This document shows positions 40,001-51,881 of a DNA stretch of 64,000 nucleotides, in pieces. The translations under genes were made by a program, and so were the position numbers. The DNA comes from Musa acuminata AAA Group (Eukaryota; Streptophyta; Magnoliopsida; Zingiberales; Musaceae), in NCBI RefSeq assembly GCF_036884655.1, contig NC_088339.1, forward strand, positions 23,725,001 to 23,789,000, given 5' to 3'. Each line of letters opens with the position of its first letter. Position 1 is the first letter of the stretch. Below the pieces are notes generated by a model that saw only the letters and a list, made by a program, of their open reading frames with translations, had not been told where the DNA came from and made no database searches.

Positions 40001-43000
40001 TCCTAGCTAAGAGCCATCTTTATTGCAAATAATGGTATTTTTTATGGTATTGGGAAAAAAATTTTGTAGTGTTTCTTGGTTTTCAGATTGGGTTTCTTTT
40101 GCTAGAGAACTGCCAGAATTAGAGCCTTCTTGTCATTATAACATGTTCTCTTAACAGATGGATGTTCTTGCATTGCTGTGAACGGAGACATCGTTGCTCA
40201 GGGGTCTCAATTTTCCTTGAAAGATGTTGAAGTTTCAACTGCCATTGTAGATCTGGATGCAGTAGGTCATTTGTTCCAGTTGTATTCACACTTATTTTGT
40301 TTGTTTTAGCATTAGTAGCTTTTGGCTTTTAAGTCTAAATTGGTGCTAGAGTTTCATGGACTAATTTGTGTCAAATATTTTAATAAATCCAAAGAGGTTA
40401 AAACAAGGATTTTTATGTGTACACACACATATGGCATATTCTAGGCTCATTAGCACCAAAAACAAGGTTATTGAATTTGTTATCTTAATGTTGCACGAAA
40501 TTGAGAGGTTTAGATCAAGGTTCGCAATTTTAGTCCATACCAACGTATTGAGCCTTGCTCAGTATGTTACGTACTGAGGCGTACCGAGCGGTATATCTAA
40601 AATAGTATAAAACCCTCCGAAAATATCTAGAAAATATAAAAAAAAAGTTAGGATAGAGTTTTTAAGTTAGAAATAAATATACATTTAGTATAGTTTTAGC
40701 AAAACTAATGTAATTTAGGTAAGAATAATGCCATATTTTTTTTCGGACTTTGAGGAGTAGCATTGTGTAAGGTTCATAATGTGATCCAATCCATAAATCA
40801 TTGTTTTATTGAGTTTAGAAGAGTGAAAATGTGATAATAAGAGAGAGATTATGAGTGAAAATGAGCTTGAGAGAGTTTAAGATAGTGTAAGAGTGAAATG
40901 AATTTAAAGAGGGGGAAAAAAAAGGATTTAAAAATCCTTTAGGGTGCCTCTAACGGTCAAATTAACCGTTTGAAAACTGATATACGTTGGTAACGGTCGG
41001 TTTCAACAGTTACCGCCCAATACAAGTTGGTAATGGCCAAAATTTCAACCATTACCGTCCGATACGAGGCCAAAATTTTAGTACCGCCCGTTAATAGACG
41101 GTCCGCATGTCGAGAGGCTCTCGGACCGATATGTACCATCCGTATTGGATGGTACACATCGAAATTAAAAACCTTGGTTTAGATAGGGGTGGAAATGGAA
41201 CTACAATGCATATAGGGAAGCCCACAACTGTGTTTATTTTTAATCAGCAGACACCAACTCATTGTTGGTCTGATATTAAACCTTGTAATTACATTATTTG
41301 GTATGAATAGATACGGCTTTGGATATAAAATGGATGCAACTTCCAATCAGATTTAAGGTGGATATAGATGTGAAAATTTGCAGAATTTGATATGTTACCA
41401 ACACATGATTACGATAGTATGTTGGATTACTTAATCGTATTTATTGGAGAGGTAAACTTTGTTGCAAATGTGACAAAAAAAAATGAATGATAAAACAAAA
41501 AAATTATATCTGTCTAATTCCAGTTTCAGTAATGAATTTGATTGGTATAGTATCAGCACCTTGTATCACTAGAAAAAATAATAGTAAATTGGATATTGAC
41601 TGGTTTTACTTACTTTATTGACTGGTGTCTGATCCTTGTGAGAAAAAGTTATGTACCATCTAAAAAAATCAATTAAATATTTTTCCTTGCTAATATAGTC
41701 AAATTTAACATTGAGGTATATTCACAAATTTGATTATATAGGTAAAAGTAAGACATAGGCATATTTACATATTCGGACATTGATAAAACCAAACCCATAT
41801 TTGTATTCATATCCAGAAGAATTCAGACGGTAAATTTTAAATATGAATATGAACACATGAAGACACATTTATTTAACCATAATTACTTTCATTTGGAAAT
41901 ATAAGACACATTATCTGAGACACTTTCACCTCTACATATCGAGCAATCATATATATTATTTCTTGATGCTAACATTGGTCTGAAGATTGTTTGTCTTAGT
42001 TCCATTCTTGAAAAATGGAACCATATCCACTTTTAGTTTCACATTGCACTAGAAAATATATATTGTTCGTTATAGTTCTTTCCTTTTTCCCACTTTAAAA
42101 TTTTAACTTGTTTGTAAAAAACAGGTATCTAGTTATCGGGGATCTACAAGTAGTTTTAGAGAGCAAGCAAGTCACCAAGAAGATGTTCCCTCAGTTCGAG
42201 CACCATACAAACTTTGTCAAGCATTTAATCTAGGAATGGTTCCTAGTAGTCCGGTGGAGGTTAGCTTCTCTTTATTAAGTATTGATCATCTGGAAACTTT
42301 TTAATTTATTGATACTTATATTTATGATCTGATTTAGTGTTCTTCTTGGAGGTGAAAGTAAATATTGAGCTATGGCTAGTTGTATTTATCACTATGTTTG
42401 CTTAATTCTGTCATGTTATAGTTATTTTGTTTACAGTATTTACAGAACACTTTCATAGTAGCTGCAAAGATTTTGACAGTTCTAGAAAAAGCCAGCTCGT
42501 CATTCCATACTAGACAATTTGCATGATAAGAGGTTAGGTCCCTTTATATTGTTTATGTTTTTAATGGTTTTAAGTCTTTTAATGTTCCACCATTTGCAAA
42601 GAATGATAAACATGTAATTGGTTACAAACTTATTCTTCTTTCTCCTAAGAAACTATGTATGCTTTAGAAGCAAGTATTGACACCAAGGTATGTTGCTCTT
42701 TCGAGACCTAGGTGGACAGCTTTTAATGGTTGGATGAAACTAATTACATATTTTAAAATTTTATGCTTCATTTTTAAGACAATTCTGATGATAACTATTT
42801 TAAATTTATCAATGTTGTAGTATGATTTTGCATATCAATTAGGAAAAGAGAAATAAGAAAGAAAAGATGACCATCTATTTGAATGGATGTTGTTTCTATT
42901 TTTTAAGTACTTGTATCCAAGGTTCGCAATACCGTACCGTACCGGAGTTTCGACCTGGGCTCGGTACCGGTACGGTACGGTATACCGCTCGGTACACCCA

Positions 43001-46000
43001 GGTGTACCGAGTGGTATATTCAGGCGTGACGAGCACTGTAGCACTACTACATTGCTACAGTACCGCTACAGTGTCGGAACGGTAACCTATGGTCCGCGTA
43101 CCGAAAGTCTGTCGGACCGGTACGTACCGCCCGTACCGGGCGGTATGGACCGGTACTGCAAACCATGCTTGTATCTCACTGAAGTTGGAAAAAATATACT
43201 TTTCTGCTTCCAACAAAATCTGTAAAGGTCATGACGTTTGTTTGACATCATATTCTTCCAATAATCAGGTATGTACATATGTAAGCTTTTGGAGGGATTC
43301 CATCTGAACTCTCTCTCCATGGTGCATTTTGGCAGATTTATTTACATTTATAGAACTCCTCTTATTAATGTAAACTTCTTTGAATGTTTTGTAGCTTTTT
43401 ATTAATGTATTGGTTTAGTTGCATTATGTGAAGTTTACAAAAAGTTATATCTTGACATACAGATTAGGTATCATTGTCCGGAGGAAGAGATTGCTTTAGG
43501 TCCTAGTTGTTGGTTATGGGACTATCTACGAAGAAGTGGAGCATCTGGCTTTTTGCTTCCTCTTTCTGGTGGTGCTGATAGTTCTGCTGTTGCAGCCATT
43601 GTTGGTTGCATGTGCCAACTTGTCATAAAAGGTGGGTTCTATGATGTTAATGTTATTGCAGGAATTTCATGTCTATACTTCAGATAGGTAATATATTTTA
43701 TGAAATAACAAGGGAATGTACTAAATAGTTAGTGTCATCATGTTTGCCACTTAATCCAGCCAAGTTCTTTCTGGTGTCCAATGTGAGTTTGAATTTTTTT
43801 AGGAATCCATATCTTGAGTACAAGCAATCTTTAAACTGGAACACCACCGAGTTTGAACTGTAGCACTCTATGCTAGAATTTCAATGATTTCTTTAAGTAT
43901 CAAATCCTTATTATGACAATCAGGCTGTTAATATAGTTGCTACCTTTTGGTTTGGCACAATGTGATTGTTATCAAATCCTTATTATGACAATCACACTGT
44001 ACATAGTTATTGGTCATATGGCCATGCACGTGAGTGGTATGGTTTGGTACAAACTACAATGTGATTGTTGTGTGCTATGACATGTAGTTTGGTCACATGC
44101 ACGTGTGCTATAGCTGTAACTTGCTAGTTGGGTATCTACATACCTTACGCTATAGCAAGAAAATCCTTGTTCCAAGTAATGCATTAATCAAGATTCAAGA
44201 TAATGTTTGACTGAGAACTGCACCAGCATTTTGATCAGCCAATTGTTAGAACATTGCAGATATTGAAGATGGAGATGACCAGGTAAAAGCTGATGCCCTA
44301 AGAATTGGCCAGTATAAGAATGGTGAGTTTCCAACAGACAGCAGGGAGTTTGCCAAGCGAATATTCTACACTGTCTATATGGGAACTGAAAACAGGTATT
44401 TATCTGGAAATAATCCGAAAAACACTTTTGATTATTAAATTGTGCAGAGAATCATAAAAATTTTAGCACTTCTTTCTGCTGATATATATTGGATACACTC
44501 TTTTTCCCACCTCCAAGTAGCAACTTGAATGATGGTCCAAATGAACCCCCTTTTCCATTGATTTCTTGAAACTGATATTTTTTACGTTCATATTGATCCA
44601 AGTAATTTGTTACTCTTTTATTTAAGCTGCTGATTCTTTTCGTCGGGGTACCATGCAGTTCTGAAGCAACTAGATCTCGTGCTAAGAGGTTGGCAGATGA
44701 AATTGGTTCATGGCACCTAAATGTAGATATTGATAGTGTTGTTTCTGCACTGCTTTCTTTGTTTCAAACTCTTACAGGAAAGCGTCTGCGTTACAAGGTC
44801 ATTCTTGTGATTGTTACCAAGCATTATTATGTTAAATTCATTTTCTCCTGTTTTCAGTAACATTATCTTTAGGTTACTATTTTAAAATATACCACGATTT
44901 AAATATAGTGCAATATATTTTATGATGTGAAAAATGAAAATTAGTGCAAATAAATATCACTGACTGCAAAATTTTGTTTTTCCTTTTGAATGTACAGGTT
45001 GATGGAGGATCCAATACAGAGAATCTAGCACTGCAAAATATTCAAGCTCGAGTTAGAATGGTGCTCGCATTTATGCTAGCATCTCTTATGCCATGGGTTC
45101 ATAGCAAATCTGGCTTTTTTCTTGTGTTAGGCAGCTCAAATGTGGATGAAGGTTTACGTGGTTACTTGACAAAGGTAAAATTTTGTTTTGCTTGTTGGAA
45201 AGCTACTACTTCTTGGCTCACTAAAATATTGTGGCTGTTGACCTTGTTTAATTATCAAAAGATCATGGCCTAAACTTGAACCATACGTTCTTAAACTTGA
45301 AGACACATTTCAAAAGTCTGGAAAGGCATATATGCTTTTTGCCATTAAGTTCCTCAATGATGAACATCTTATGAACATCCTACTGGATTAGTCGTTTTTG
45401 ATGTATTTGATTTATTTTATTAAGCTAATAATTTTCAAATGAACAGAAGTGTCTTGTTAGTGACAATTTTTTCTGCAAATTCTCCAAAAGTATGACTGCA
45501 GTTCAGCAGATATAAATCCAATTGGGAGTGTAAGCAAGCAAGATCTCCGGTCTTTTCTACGTTGGACTGCAATTCATCTTCACTATCCTTCATTGGCAGA
45601 GGTTGAAGCAGCACCTCCAACCGCAGAACTCGAGCCTATCCGTTCTGACTATAACCAGGTATTTTTGCTTACTTCATCTTGTTTTACATTTTATACTTTC
45701 AAGTTTCAATTATGAAGTAGCTCCTTACCTCCTTAGTGGAGTAGTCTCCATATCCTTCATCTAATGGTGTATTATTTATATTTTAATGCAACTATGAAAT
45801 AGAGGAACTAAGATTTGGTATCTATGTAAATCAGTTGGATGAAGTGGACATGGGCATGACTTATGAGGAATTATCGATTTATGGGAGGCTGAGGAAAATT
45901 TTCCGATGTGGACCTGTGTCTATGTTTCAGGTGAGCTTGCTGGACCCTATGCTTTGTTCATGTTTATTGAGCTCTCTCAAACTTGAAACAGTGTTTATAT

Positions 46001-47281
46001 ACAACAGATGTAAGAAAGATTTTATAATTAAGATTGTGTAGTACTCTTGTACATAGTTTTGTTATATTCACGCGTTTAAGTCTGAACATGTACTAGTGTG
46101 CGAAACCAGTCGAACTTCACATAAGATCCGACTCCAGGCCTATGACCTCCTTGCAGTACTGAGCTGCAGGAGAGACCAAGGAAAAAAAAATAATGTTCGT
46201 CACAGAGAGATAGGGGATGGCAGTATGGATGAGCAAGGATTTTGAGTGATCTCTGTACTTTATATTAAGTTTATATGGCAAAGACATCAAGTTCGGATTG
46301 GTTCTTTGTTCCCGTACTAATGAGCTCAATTGAGTTCATGCAATTCATATCACAAGAGTTCGAAGCATGTCCATTCACAAGCAGAACTAATATGCTTAAT
46401 TAGGCTGGTATTGCACTATGTAGGACACACTCATGGCAACCGGGAGGTTGGTTGGGTTTGTGCCATTGTGTATTTGGTGGCAACACACAACTCATCATGT
46501 GGTGAGTTCTCAATCAGCTTTCACTTTCAAGGTGTTTATGCTCACTGGCATCAAAAATAGGCCAGTCTAAGCATGCACCTTCTGACCCTGTATCATACAG
46601 TTATTTTTCTGGCATGGGAACCCACACATACCAATTTATCCTTGTTTGCTACTGCTGACAAAAAAAATCCAACTTATGGTTGACTCCAGGTTCTGAATGT
46701 GAATTGTCAGACCTTTGGATGGTGGATCTTGAGATCTCTTCTTATTATGTATTTCAACTAACATATAGACCACATTTCACTCTACATTGCTTTTCTCAAT
46801 TGAATGCTGCTTATATTTGCAGAATCTGTGTCATAAGTGGTGCGGTAAATTAACTCCATCAGAGGTAGCAGAGAAAGTAAAACACTTCTTCAAGTACTAC
46901 TCCATCAATCGGCATAAGATGACAGTGTTGACTCCCTCATATCATGCTGAGGTAATCCTATTCTTCATCACATATCCTCTTCATTAGATTTTTTGTTCCT
47001 TCGTGGAAGAAATCTTCTAGCTATAACTAATTTTAACCTAATATCAATGCTTGTAGAGCTACTCACCTGAAGATAACAGATTTGACCTTCGTCAATTCCT
47101 GTACAACTCAAGATGGCCTTATCAGTTTCGAAAGATCGACGAGCTCGTCAATAAAGCAGCTGATCAAAGAGCAGCTAATCTTCCAGAGCAAAGACCAGAA
47201 GATTCAGATATCAAGTCAGGCTGCGGAAGTGGCACAGGAGTCGTGGCAGTGGGATCCAGCAATCCAAATGCTGGCCTTTAG
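37075..47281 (+). CDS. Glutamine-dependent NAD+ synthetase
   Basis: Thirteen coding exons join in phase to 733 residues: 37075-37268, 37651-37956, 38670-38893, 40158-40261, 42125-42259, 43463-43631, 44260-44395, 44659-44797, 44998-45174, 45491-45658, 45835-45930, 46823-46951 and 47057-47281. The enzyme makes NAD+ from deamido-NAD+, ATP and glutamine in the cytosol. The N-terminal nitrilase-fold glutaminase starts [18 protein letters not shown]. Its likely catalytic triad is E44 ([10 protein letters not shown]), K113 ([14 protein letters not shown]) and C174 (AAETCEELF). The C-terminal synthetase has the PP-loop [10 protein letters not shown] (354-362), then [20 protein letters not shown] and [20 protein letters not shown]. 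The start is the first ATG after a UTR splice acceptor. Introns 4 and 5 carry MITEs. No coding break is seen. Confidence 0.96.
40516..41176. mobile_element. hAT-like MITE, 661 bp, with exact 8-bp target duplication
   Basis: Flanked by GTTTAGAT at 40508-40515 and 41177-41184. The ends are inverted: CAAGGTTCGCAATTT at the left and, on the complement, CAAGGTTTTTAATTT at the right. The interior has repeated TACCG/CGGTA words and no coding capacity. An 8-bp duplication is typical of hAT transposons; the superfamily is inferred. It lies in intron 4 of the NAD+ synthetase. Confidence 0.75.
42918..43167. mobile_element. hAT-like MITE, 250 bp, with exact 8-bp target duplication
   Basis: Flanked by CTTGTATC at 42910-42917 and 43168-43175. 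Left end CAAGGTTCGCAATACCG; right end, on the complement, CATGGTTTGCAGTACCG, agreeing at 14 of 17 positions. The interior is dense in GTACCG and CGGTAC, so much of it can fold on itself. It lies in intron 5 of the NAD+ synthetase. Confidence 0.8.
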
Positions 47282-47725
47282 GATAAGAACATGATAGAAT
47301 TTAGATGCAGCAGAGCAACAGGTTCTTCTTCTCATCCTTTTCCTTCGCTTGTACCACCATTTTCCATTCACGCTAATATCAACTGTTCTTAAATCTAGTT
47401 CATCTATTGATCTCCCGCAAGCCTAACACAGTTTATGGTTGCAGAAGCTGCGGACAGGCTTACCGACACCACATCAGAAGTTATTTATGTTTGGTCTGAC
47501 AAATAAAAAGTCAACCAGTCTCATTATTATTCTCAGGTGCATGCCTGAGAATAATAATCAAAGAATAATTTCTGTAATTAACACAATTAAATCCCTTTTT
47601 TCCCCTGATTTTACAGACTTGAAGATGTGAATGCAACATTTTCTCTTTCAATAAAAGTATCTGTTTTGACTTTTTCCCAACTCATGATGATGTATATTCT
47701 TTTCTCAAAAATTTCTTTTATTACT

Positions 47726-47753
47726 CAGGTCAGGTCAGGTCAGGTCAGGTCAG
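47726..47753. repeat. (CAGGT)n pentanucleotide repeat
   Basis: Five consecutive CAGGT units plus a partial one, about 370 bp upstream of the LIR1 start codon. Confidence 0.9.
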
Positions 47754-48030
47754 AAAAAAGTAACCTTAATCATTACAAATATATATATATATATAATTAT
47801 TACAGAAGGAATTGTCTTTTTAGTTCATCTGTCCCTTTGACCATCCAAAATATGGGCTACCAAAGCAGTGGCAAAGAGTATGACATGGACAACTCCCACC
47901 CAACTAGCAAAATATCAAAGGATGATCCGAAATAGTTGGACAAGAAATCAATGAAAATTTTATAGATGAGATTTCTACAAGAAAAAAAGGAAGAAAAATC
48001 TACAAAGTGGTGAGGGGTTCCAAAGAGAAC

Positions 48031-48062
48031 CTTATCCTCATCATTCCTCTTCGTATAAATAG
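48031..48062 (+). promoter_or_regulatory. LIR1 core promoter: I-box and TATA box
   Basis: TATAAATAG at 48054-48062 lies 52 bp before the ATG. CTTATC at 48031-48036 is GATAAG on the complement, the I-box core known from light-regulated plant promoters. The placement fits the family's light regulation; function is inferred. Confidence 0.6.
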
Positions 48063-48113
48063 CAAACTCCATCCATCTCATGCTCACCAGAGGAAGCAAA
48101 ACCACCTCCAAAG

Positions 48114-48287
48114 ATGCAGGCAGCAGCAGCAGTATGTTTCATGAGCCCTTTGCCCGTTAGAAGCCCAAAGAAGGCATCCTTGCCGACCTCATCCAATCCA
48201 CACTCATCGCTCCTCAAACCCAGAGCTGTCGCCGTCACCTCATCGGAAACCTCCACCATCGACTACAGCTCCTCCCTCTCGTACGTA

Positions 48288-48324
<37 letters not shown>

Positions 48325-48689
48325 GTTGATGGCATCTTCCCTGCTGGGGTTTGCAGCGTGTTTCCCATGGAGGCGTGTGAGATACTCGGTGGCGAGGCAT
48401 GCAACGCCAGGATGTTCCCGGAAGCGAAGCTCGCGGCAGCGGCCGGCAGCGGTGGCAGACCGGCCTCCGAGGAGATCGACAGAGACTACCTCGAGTACAA
48501 CGATCCCAAAACGTACTTCCTTTCTTCTCTTTGGCTGCAAGGCCACGTAGATTTCACTGCTCGGTTATACTACGTGGGTAGCTAGCTAACAACACACCAT
48601 GCAACGTTTGCAGTGTGTTCCCTGGTGAGGCGTGCGACGATCTCGGCGGCGAGTTCTGCCAAGCCGAGTACCAGAATGGCGTCTTCTGA
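48114..48689 (+). CDS. LIR1: Light-regulated protein LIR1, chloroplastic
   Basis: Three exons, 48114-48280, 48357-48512 and 48614-48689, join in phase to 132 residues, the usual LIR1 size. The first 45 or so residues are Ser/Ala/Lys-rich and acid-poor, as in a plastid transit peptide. The mature part contains two related Cys blocks, VFPMEACEILGGEACNARM and VFPGEACDDLGGEFCQAEY, joined by an acidic linker (EEIDRDYLEYNDPKT). In rice and Arabidopsis LIR1 binds ferredoxin-NADP+ reductase and strengthens its link to TIC62 at the thylakoid. The start is the first ATG after a clear TATA box. Intron 1 is only 76 bp and contains a (CT)n run at 48289-48320. Confidence 0.93.
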
Positions 48690-48852
48690 CACGGGATTAC
48701 GCATGCCTGGAGTTGGCTTCCTGTAGACGATGAATGATAGAAAGTTGCAGGTAGGTTGTCGGTCATAAGACAGCGTATAGTGCACTGTGTATATCTTTGT
48801 TCTAAGGATATAAGGAATGGAAGCTAAACTTTGTTACCTATATGATGATGAT

Positions 48853-49506
48853 TGTTGCGGGAAACAACTGTATGCCGTGGCCTCGGGGCCGACGCGGTTT
48901 GGTTCGAGTCCGAATGCGTGGGGATCCGGCACGGTGCTTCTCGGGGCAGCTGGGGTGGCCGGTCACGATGGTCCGGATGGGATGTAACGTGGGAGTGAAG
49001 CCTCGTCGAGGCGTCGGGAAGGTACGTCCTTGCCTTCGTTCCTGCACACAGGTCGGGTCGGAAACTTGGCCCGACCCCTCCGACGATCAAGTCAGATGAT
49101 GCGGAGGGGGTTTTTTTTTTAGTGAAGAAGTGTCCTCCCCCCTCGTTTAGAACTCGGGGGTATTTATAGGGTAGTTTAGTGTTACTTGATGTGCCTGCCT
49201 GCGGGAGGCAGGATCGTACCTCTGATGGCGTCTGATATTGCCATTGACGTTGCGTGGGGAACCAGACTGCCGCAGGGTATGGGCGAGCTTCGGTCGTCGT
49301 TCTCCTCTACCTCGGTCAAGCGCGCGGGGTCAGACGACGGTGGAGTCGTCGTCTGAGAGCGAGCGACGTCAGCGCATGTCGAGTCAGCATTATTGCCCTC
49401 CTCCTCGGACAGAGTGACGCCCGGGTGAGGTCGACGTCGTGACACGTCATGTCGCCATTATTACCCCTATCATATTCCCCCCCCCGGAAGAAGCTATGCG
49501 TCGGTG
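48853..49506 (+). mobile_element. GC-rich LTR-like segment, unassigned
   Basis: Composition changes sharply to GC-rich after the LIR1 gene. A TGTTGCGG start is followed by GC-rich sequence, a short T run, and TATTTATAG at 49161-49169 like an LTR promoter TATA. No matching partner LTR, primer-binding site or coding region is visible, so this is at most a fragment or a solo LTR of another element. Confidence 0.3.
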
Positions 49507-50127
49507 GAGCACGACGCAGGCAGACTGGCCGCGCAGGCGTGTCTTGGGAAGCATAGGGCCGTGGAGCACGACGCAAGCGGGCTGGCCGCGCAGGTGTGTC
49601 TCGGGAGCATGGGGCCGAGGAGCACGACGCAGGCGGGCTGGCCGCGCAGGTGTGTCTCGGGAGCATGGGGCCGAGGAGCACGACGCAGGCGGGCTGGCCG
49701 CGTAGGTATGTCTCGGGAGCATGGGGCCGAGAAGCACGACACAGGCGGGCTGGCCGCGTAGGCGTGTCTCGGGAAGCATAGGGCCGTGGAGCACGACGCA
49801 GGCGGGCTGGCCGCGCAGGTGTGTCTCGGGAGCATAGGGCCGAGGAGCACGGTGCAGGCGGGCTGGCCGCGCAGGTGTGTCTCGGGAGCATAGGGCCGAG
49901 GAGCATGGCGCAAGCGGGCTGGCCGCGCAGGTGTGTCTCGGGAAGCATAGGGCCGAGGAGCACGATGCAGGCGGGCTGACCGCGCAGGTGTGTCTCGGGA
50001 GCATGGGGCCAAGGAGCACGACGCAAGCGGGCTGGCCGCACAGGCGTGTCTCAGGAACATGGGGCTAAGGAGCACGACGCAGGTGGGCTGGCCGTGCAGG
50101 TGTGGTCTCGGGCATTATGCGGTCGAG
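49507..50127. repeat. GC-rich minisatellite, 11 units of 56-58 bp
   Basis: Units start at 49507, 49564, 49620, 49676, 49732, 49789, 49845, 49901, 49958, 50014 and 50070, each with GAGCACGACGCAGGCGGGC or a close variant. Spacing depends on GGGAGCAT versus GGGAAGCAT. A twelfth unit start (GATCACGAC, 50128) breaks off into retrotransposon sequence. Long frames across it on both strands are by-products of period and GC content: length changes are not multiples of three. Confidence 0.95.
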
Positions 50128-50132
50128 GATCA

Positions 50133-50373
50133 CGACAACTATGGGGTGATTACTCAAATAAGGGAACCCGGGTCTCATCAGAAGTGTTCTGAGGAGGTTC
50201 CAGCTTATAAGAGAGATCGTAACCCGAGGAGATGTAGTAGTGGAAAGAGTTCCATCCGAAGATAACATTGCAGATCCACTGACAAAGTCGTTCTCTTAGA
50301 TTGTCTATGAGCGTCACAGGAGTCTGATGGGGATCAGACACATAGGTGATTGGCTTTAGGTCAAGTGGGAGAT
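50133..50373 (+). mobile_element. 3' tail of a third copia unit (RNase H end, PPT)
   Basis: This stretch is nearly identical to 57265-57505: the last part of the RNase H region, then about 70 bp, then a purine-rich AAGTGGGAGA just before LTR1. It shows that LTR1 is preceded by internal sequence of another unit, not by host DNA. The left edge joins the minisatellite through a shared CGAC. The reading frame carries the same frame break as the full unit. Confidence 0.9.
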
Positions 50374-51868
50374 TGCTAGTCATAGGTGCCCAGCAAGCCA
50401 ATCACGTGAGTGATGGCACGTGTGACTTGATACAGAATCTTTTTGCTTATTATATTTTGGCGTATATCACTTTATAACTATTGCATAAATGCATATATAT
50501 ATTGTGATGTCCTTAGATTTGTGCAATGGGAATCGGATAATGATGAGATCACGATAATGAGATCGATTCACCTTTAAACACATATCCTAAATAATCCCGG
50601 TCATAGGTTACTCGAGAGGGACATCGTGATAACCGGATAGACTGGTGTGCTGTATACCCGTCCATATGATGGATGCAGCTGGTCTCATAGCTGCTCGTGT
50701 AGGGACACTAGGGATACAGTACAGGTGCTTATTGGAGAATGAGTTCACTGATTGATCCGCTTACGGAATGCTGGATGGTTGATGATGCCTTATTGTTAGA
50801 CAGCGATTCCGTAGTCCTAGTGGTGTATCTGGTCCTTAGACTTGAGACACCAAGGATGTCCTGTATGAGTGCTCCACTCTTTGATACCAGACTTATAGGT
50901 TTGGCTGTCCCCAGATCTAGTACAGCTGGTCATTGGGAGTGGTAGTCGACCTTACGAGGGCTATTGAGTGTCAATAGAGGATCATCCACTCTCGGCGTCA
51001 TGAGAGGAATATCCTATGTGTTCTTGCTCAGACAAATCCCTGGCCAGGGTCATTCGGGTTGAGAGAGAAAGAGTTCTCCGGGAGAATCCGATTAGAGCGA
51101 GACTCGAGTAGAAACCGTATGGGTCTGACAACACCATGCTCGATATACGGTCTCTGGGATATTAGATGGATGAGAGACTATAGGTACATGGTAATTGAGG
51201 ACAGACAGGTCTAATGGATTGGATTCCCCTATATCGTTTGGGGACTACGGCGTAGTGGCCTAGTACGTCCGTAGTCGATGAGTCGAGTGAATTATTACAG
51301 AGATAATAATTCACTGAGTTAGAAGGAGTTCTGACAAGTATGACTCACGGCCAGCTCGATATTGGGCCTAGAGGGTCACACACATATGGTAGGCATTGCG
51401 ATGAGTAGAGGTTCGGATATGAGATATCCGACGGAGCCCTTGTCTTATTGGATGCAGATCCAATACCCACTAAGGAAGGACCCATTAGGGTTTGACACGG
51501 GATCTCTATAAATAGGAGGGATTCACAGCCTCATAGGCTAGAGTCTTTGCTTGCCTTTCCTATTCTCCTCTCCCTCTCCACCTCAGAGTAGGCCTGGAGT
51601 TTTGAGGAGCGTCGTCGCAACCCTACTGTGTGGATCACCGCTAGAGAGGACGACGCTTGACCTCCTTCACCCTCTCCTAAGGATCTGCAAGGAAACAGGG
51701 ATATACGATCTCCCAAGGTAACACAATCTCTATACGCAGTTTTGTGTTTTGCGGATTTTTTGCGCACCAATCTTCGCACGACGACGAACATCTTTTAGGG
51801 AATCGGGGATTTTGTTTTCTTGTTCTTCCGCTGCGCATATGATGTCGCCCCTCAATGATTTCCCAACA
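50374..51868 (+). repeat. LTR1 of Angela-like copia element (1495 bp)
   Basis: Starts TGCTAG after a polypurine tract and ends CCAACA just before the primer-binding site. A TATAAATAG promoter box lies at 51507-51515. U3 contains two adjacent inverted repeats (51243-51314). It differs from LTR2 at about ten positions by eye, eight of them transitions, with equal length. Confidence 0.93.
51507..51515 (+). promoter_or_regulatory. LTR1 TATA box
   Basis: TATAAATAG, with the same box at 58639-58647 in LTR2. It sets the likely U3/R boundary about 30 bp downstream. Confidence 0.7.
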
Positions 51869-51869
51869 G

Positions 51870-51881
51870 TGGTATCAGAGC
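51870..51881 (+). other. Primer-binding site, unit 1
   Basis: TGGTATCAGAGC, complementary to the 3' end of plant initiator tRNA-Met, one base after LTR1. The same site is at 59002-59013 in unit 2. Confidence 0.93.

Larger units (their letters stand above)
47282..48113. other. Intergenic, NAD+ synthetase 3' end to LIR1 promoter
   Basis: The first part is 3' UTR of the NAD+ synthetase. An inverted repeat TTATTATTCTCAGG...CCTGAGAATAATAA near 47523-47559 could form a hairpin. A (CAGGT)n run lies at 47726-47753 and a short (TA)n run near 47780. The right end is the LIR1 promoter. Confidence 0.6.

Noticed and set aside
49316..50075. Long repetitive open frames with RDTPARPARLRRAP-like repeats across the minisatellite
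   Set aside because: Unit lengths of 56, 57 and 58 bp shift the frame from unit to unit, and frames are open on both strands. No gene structure is seen.
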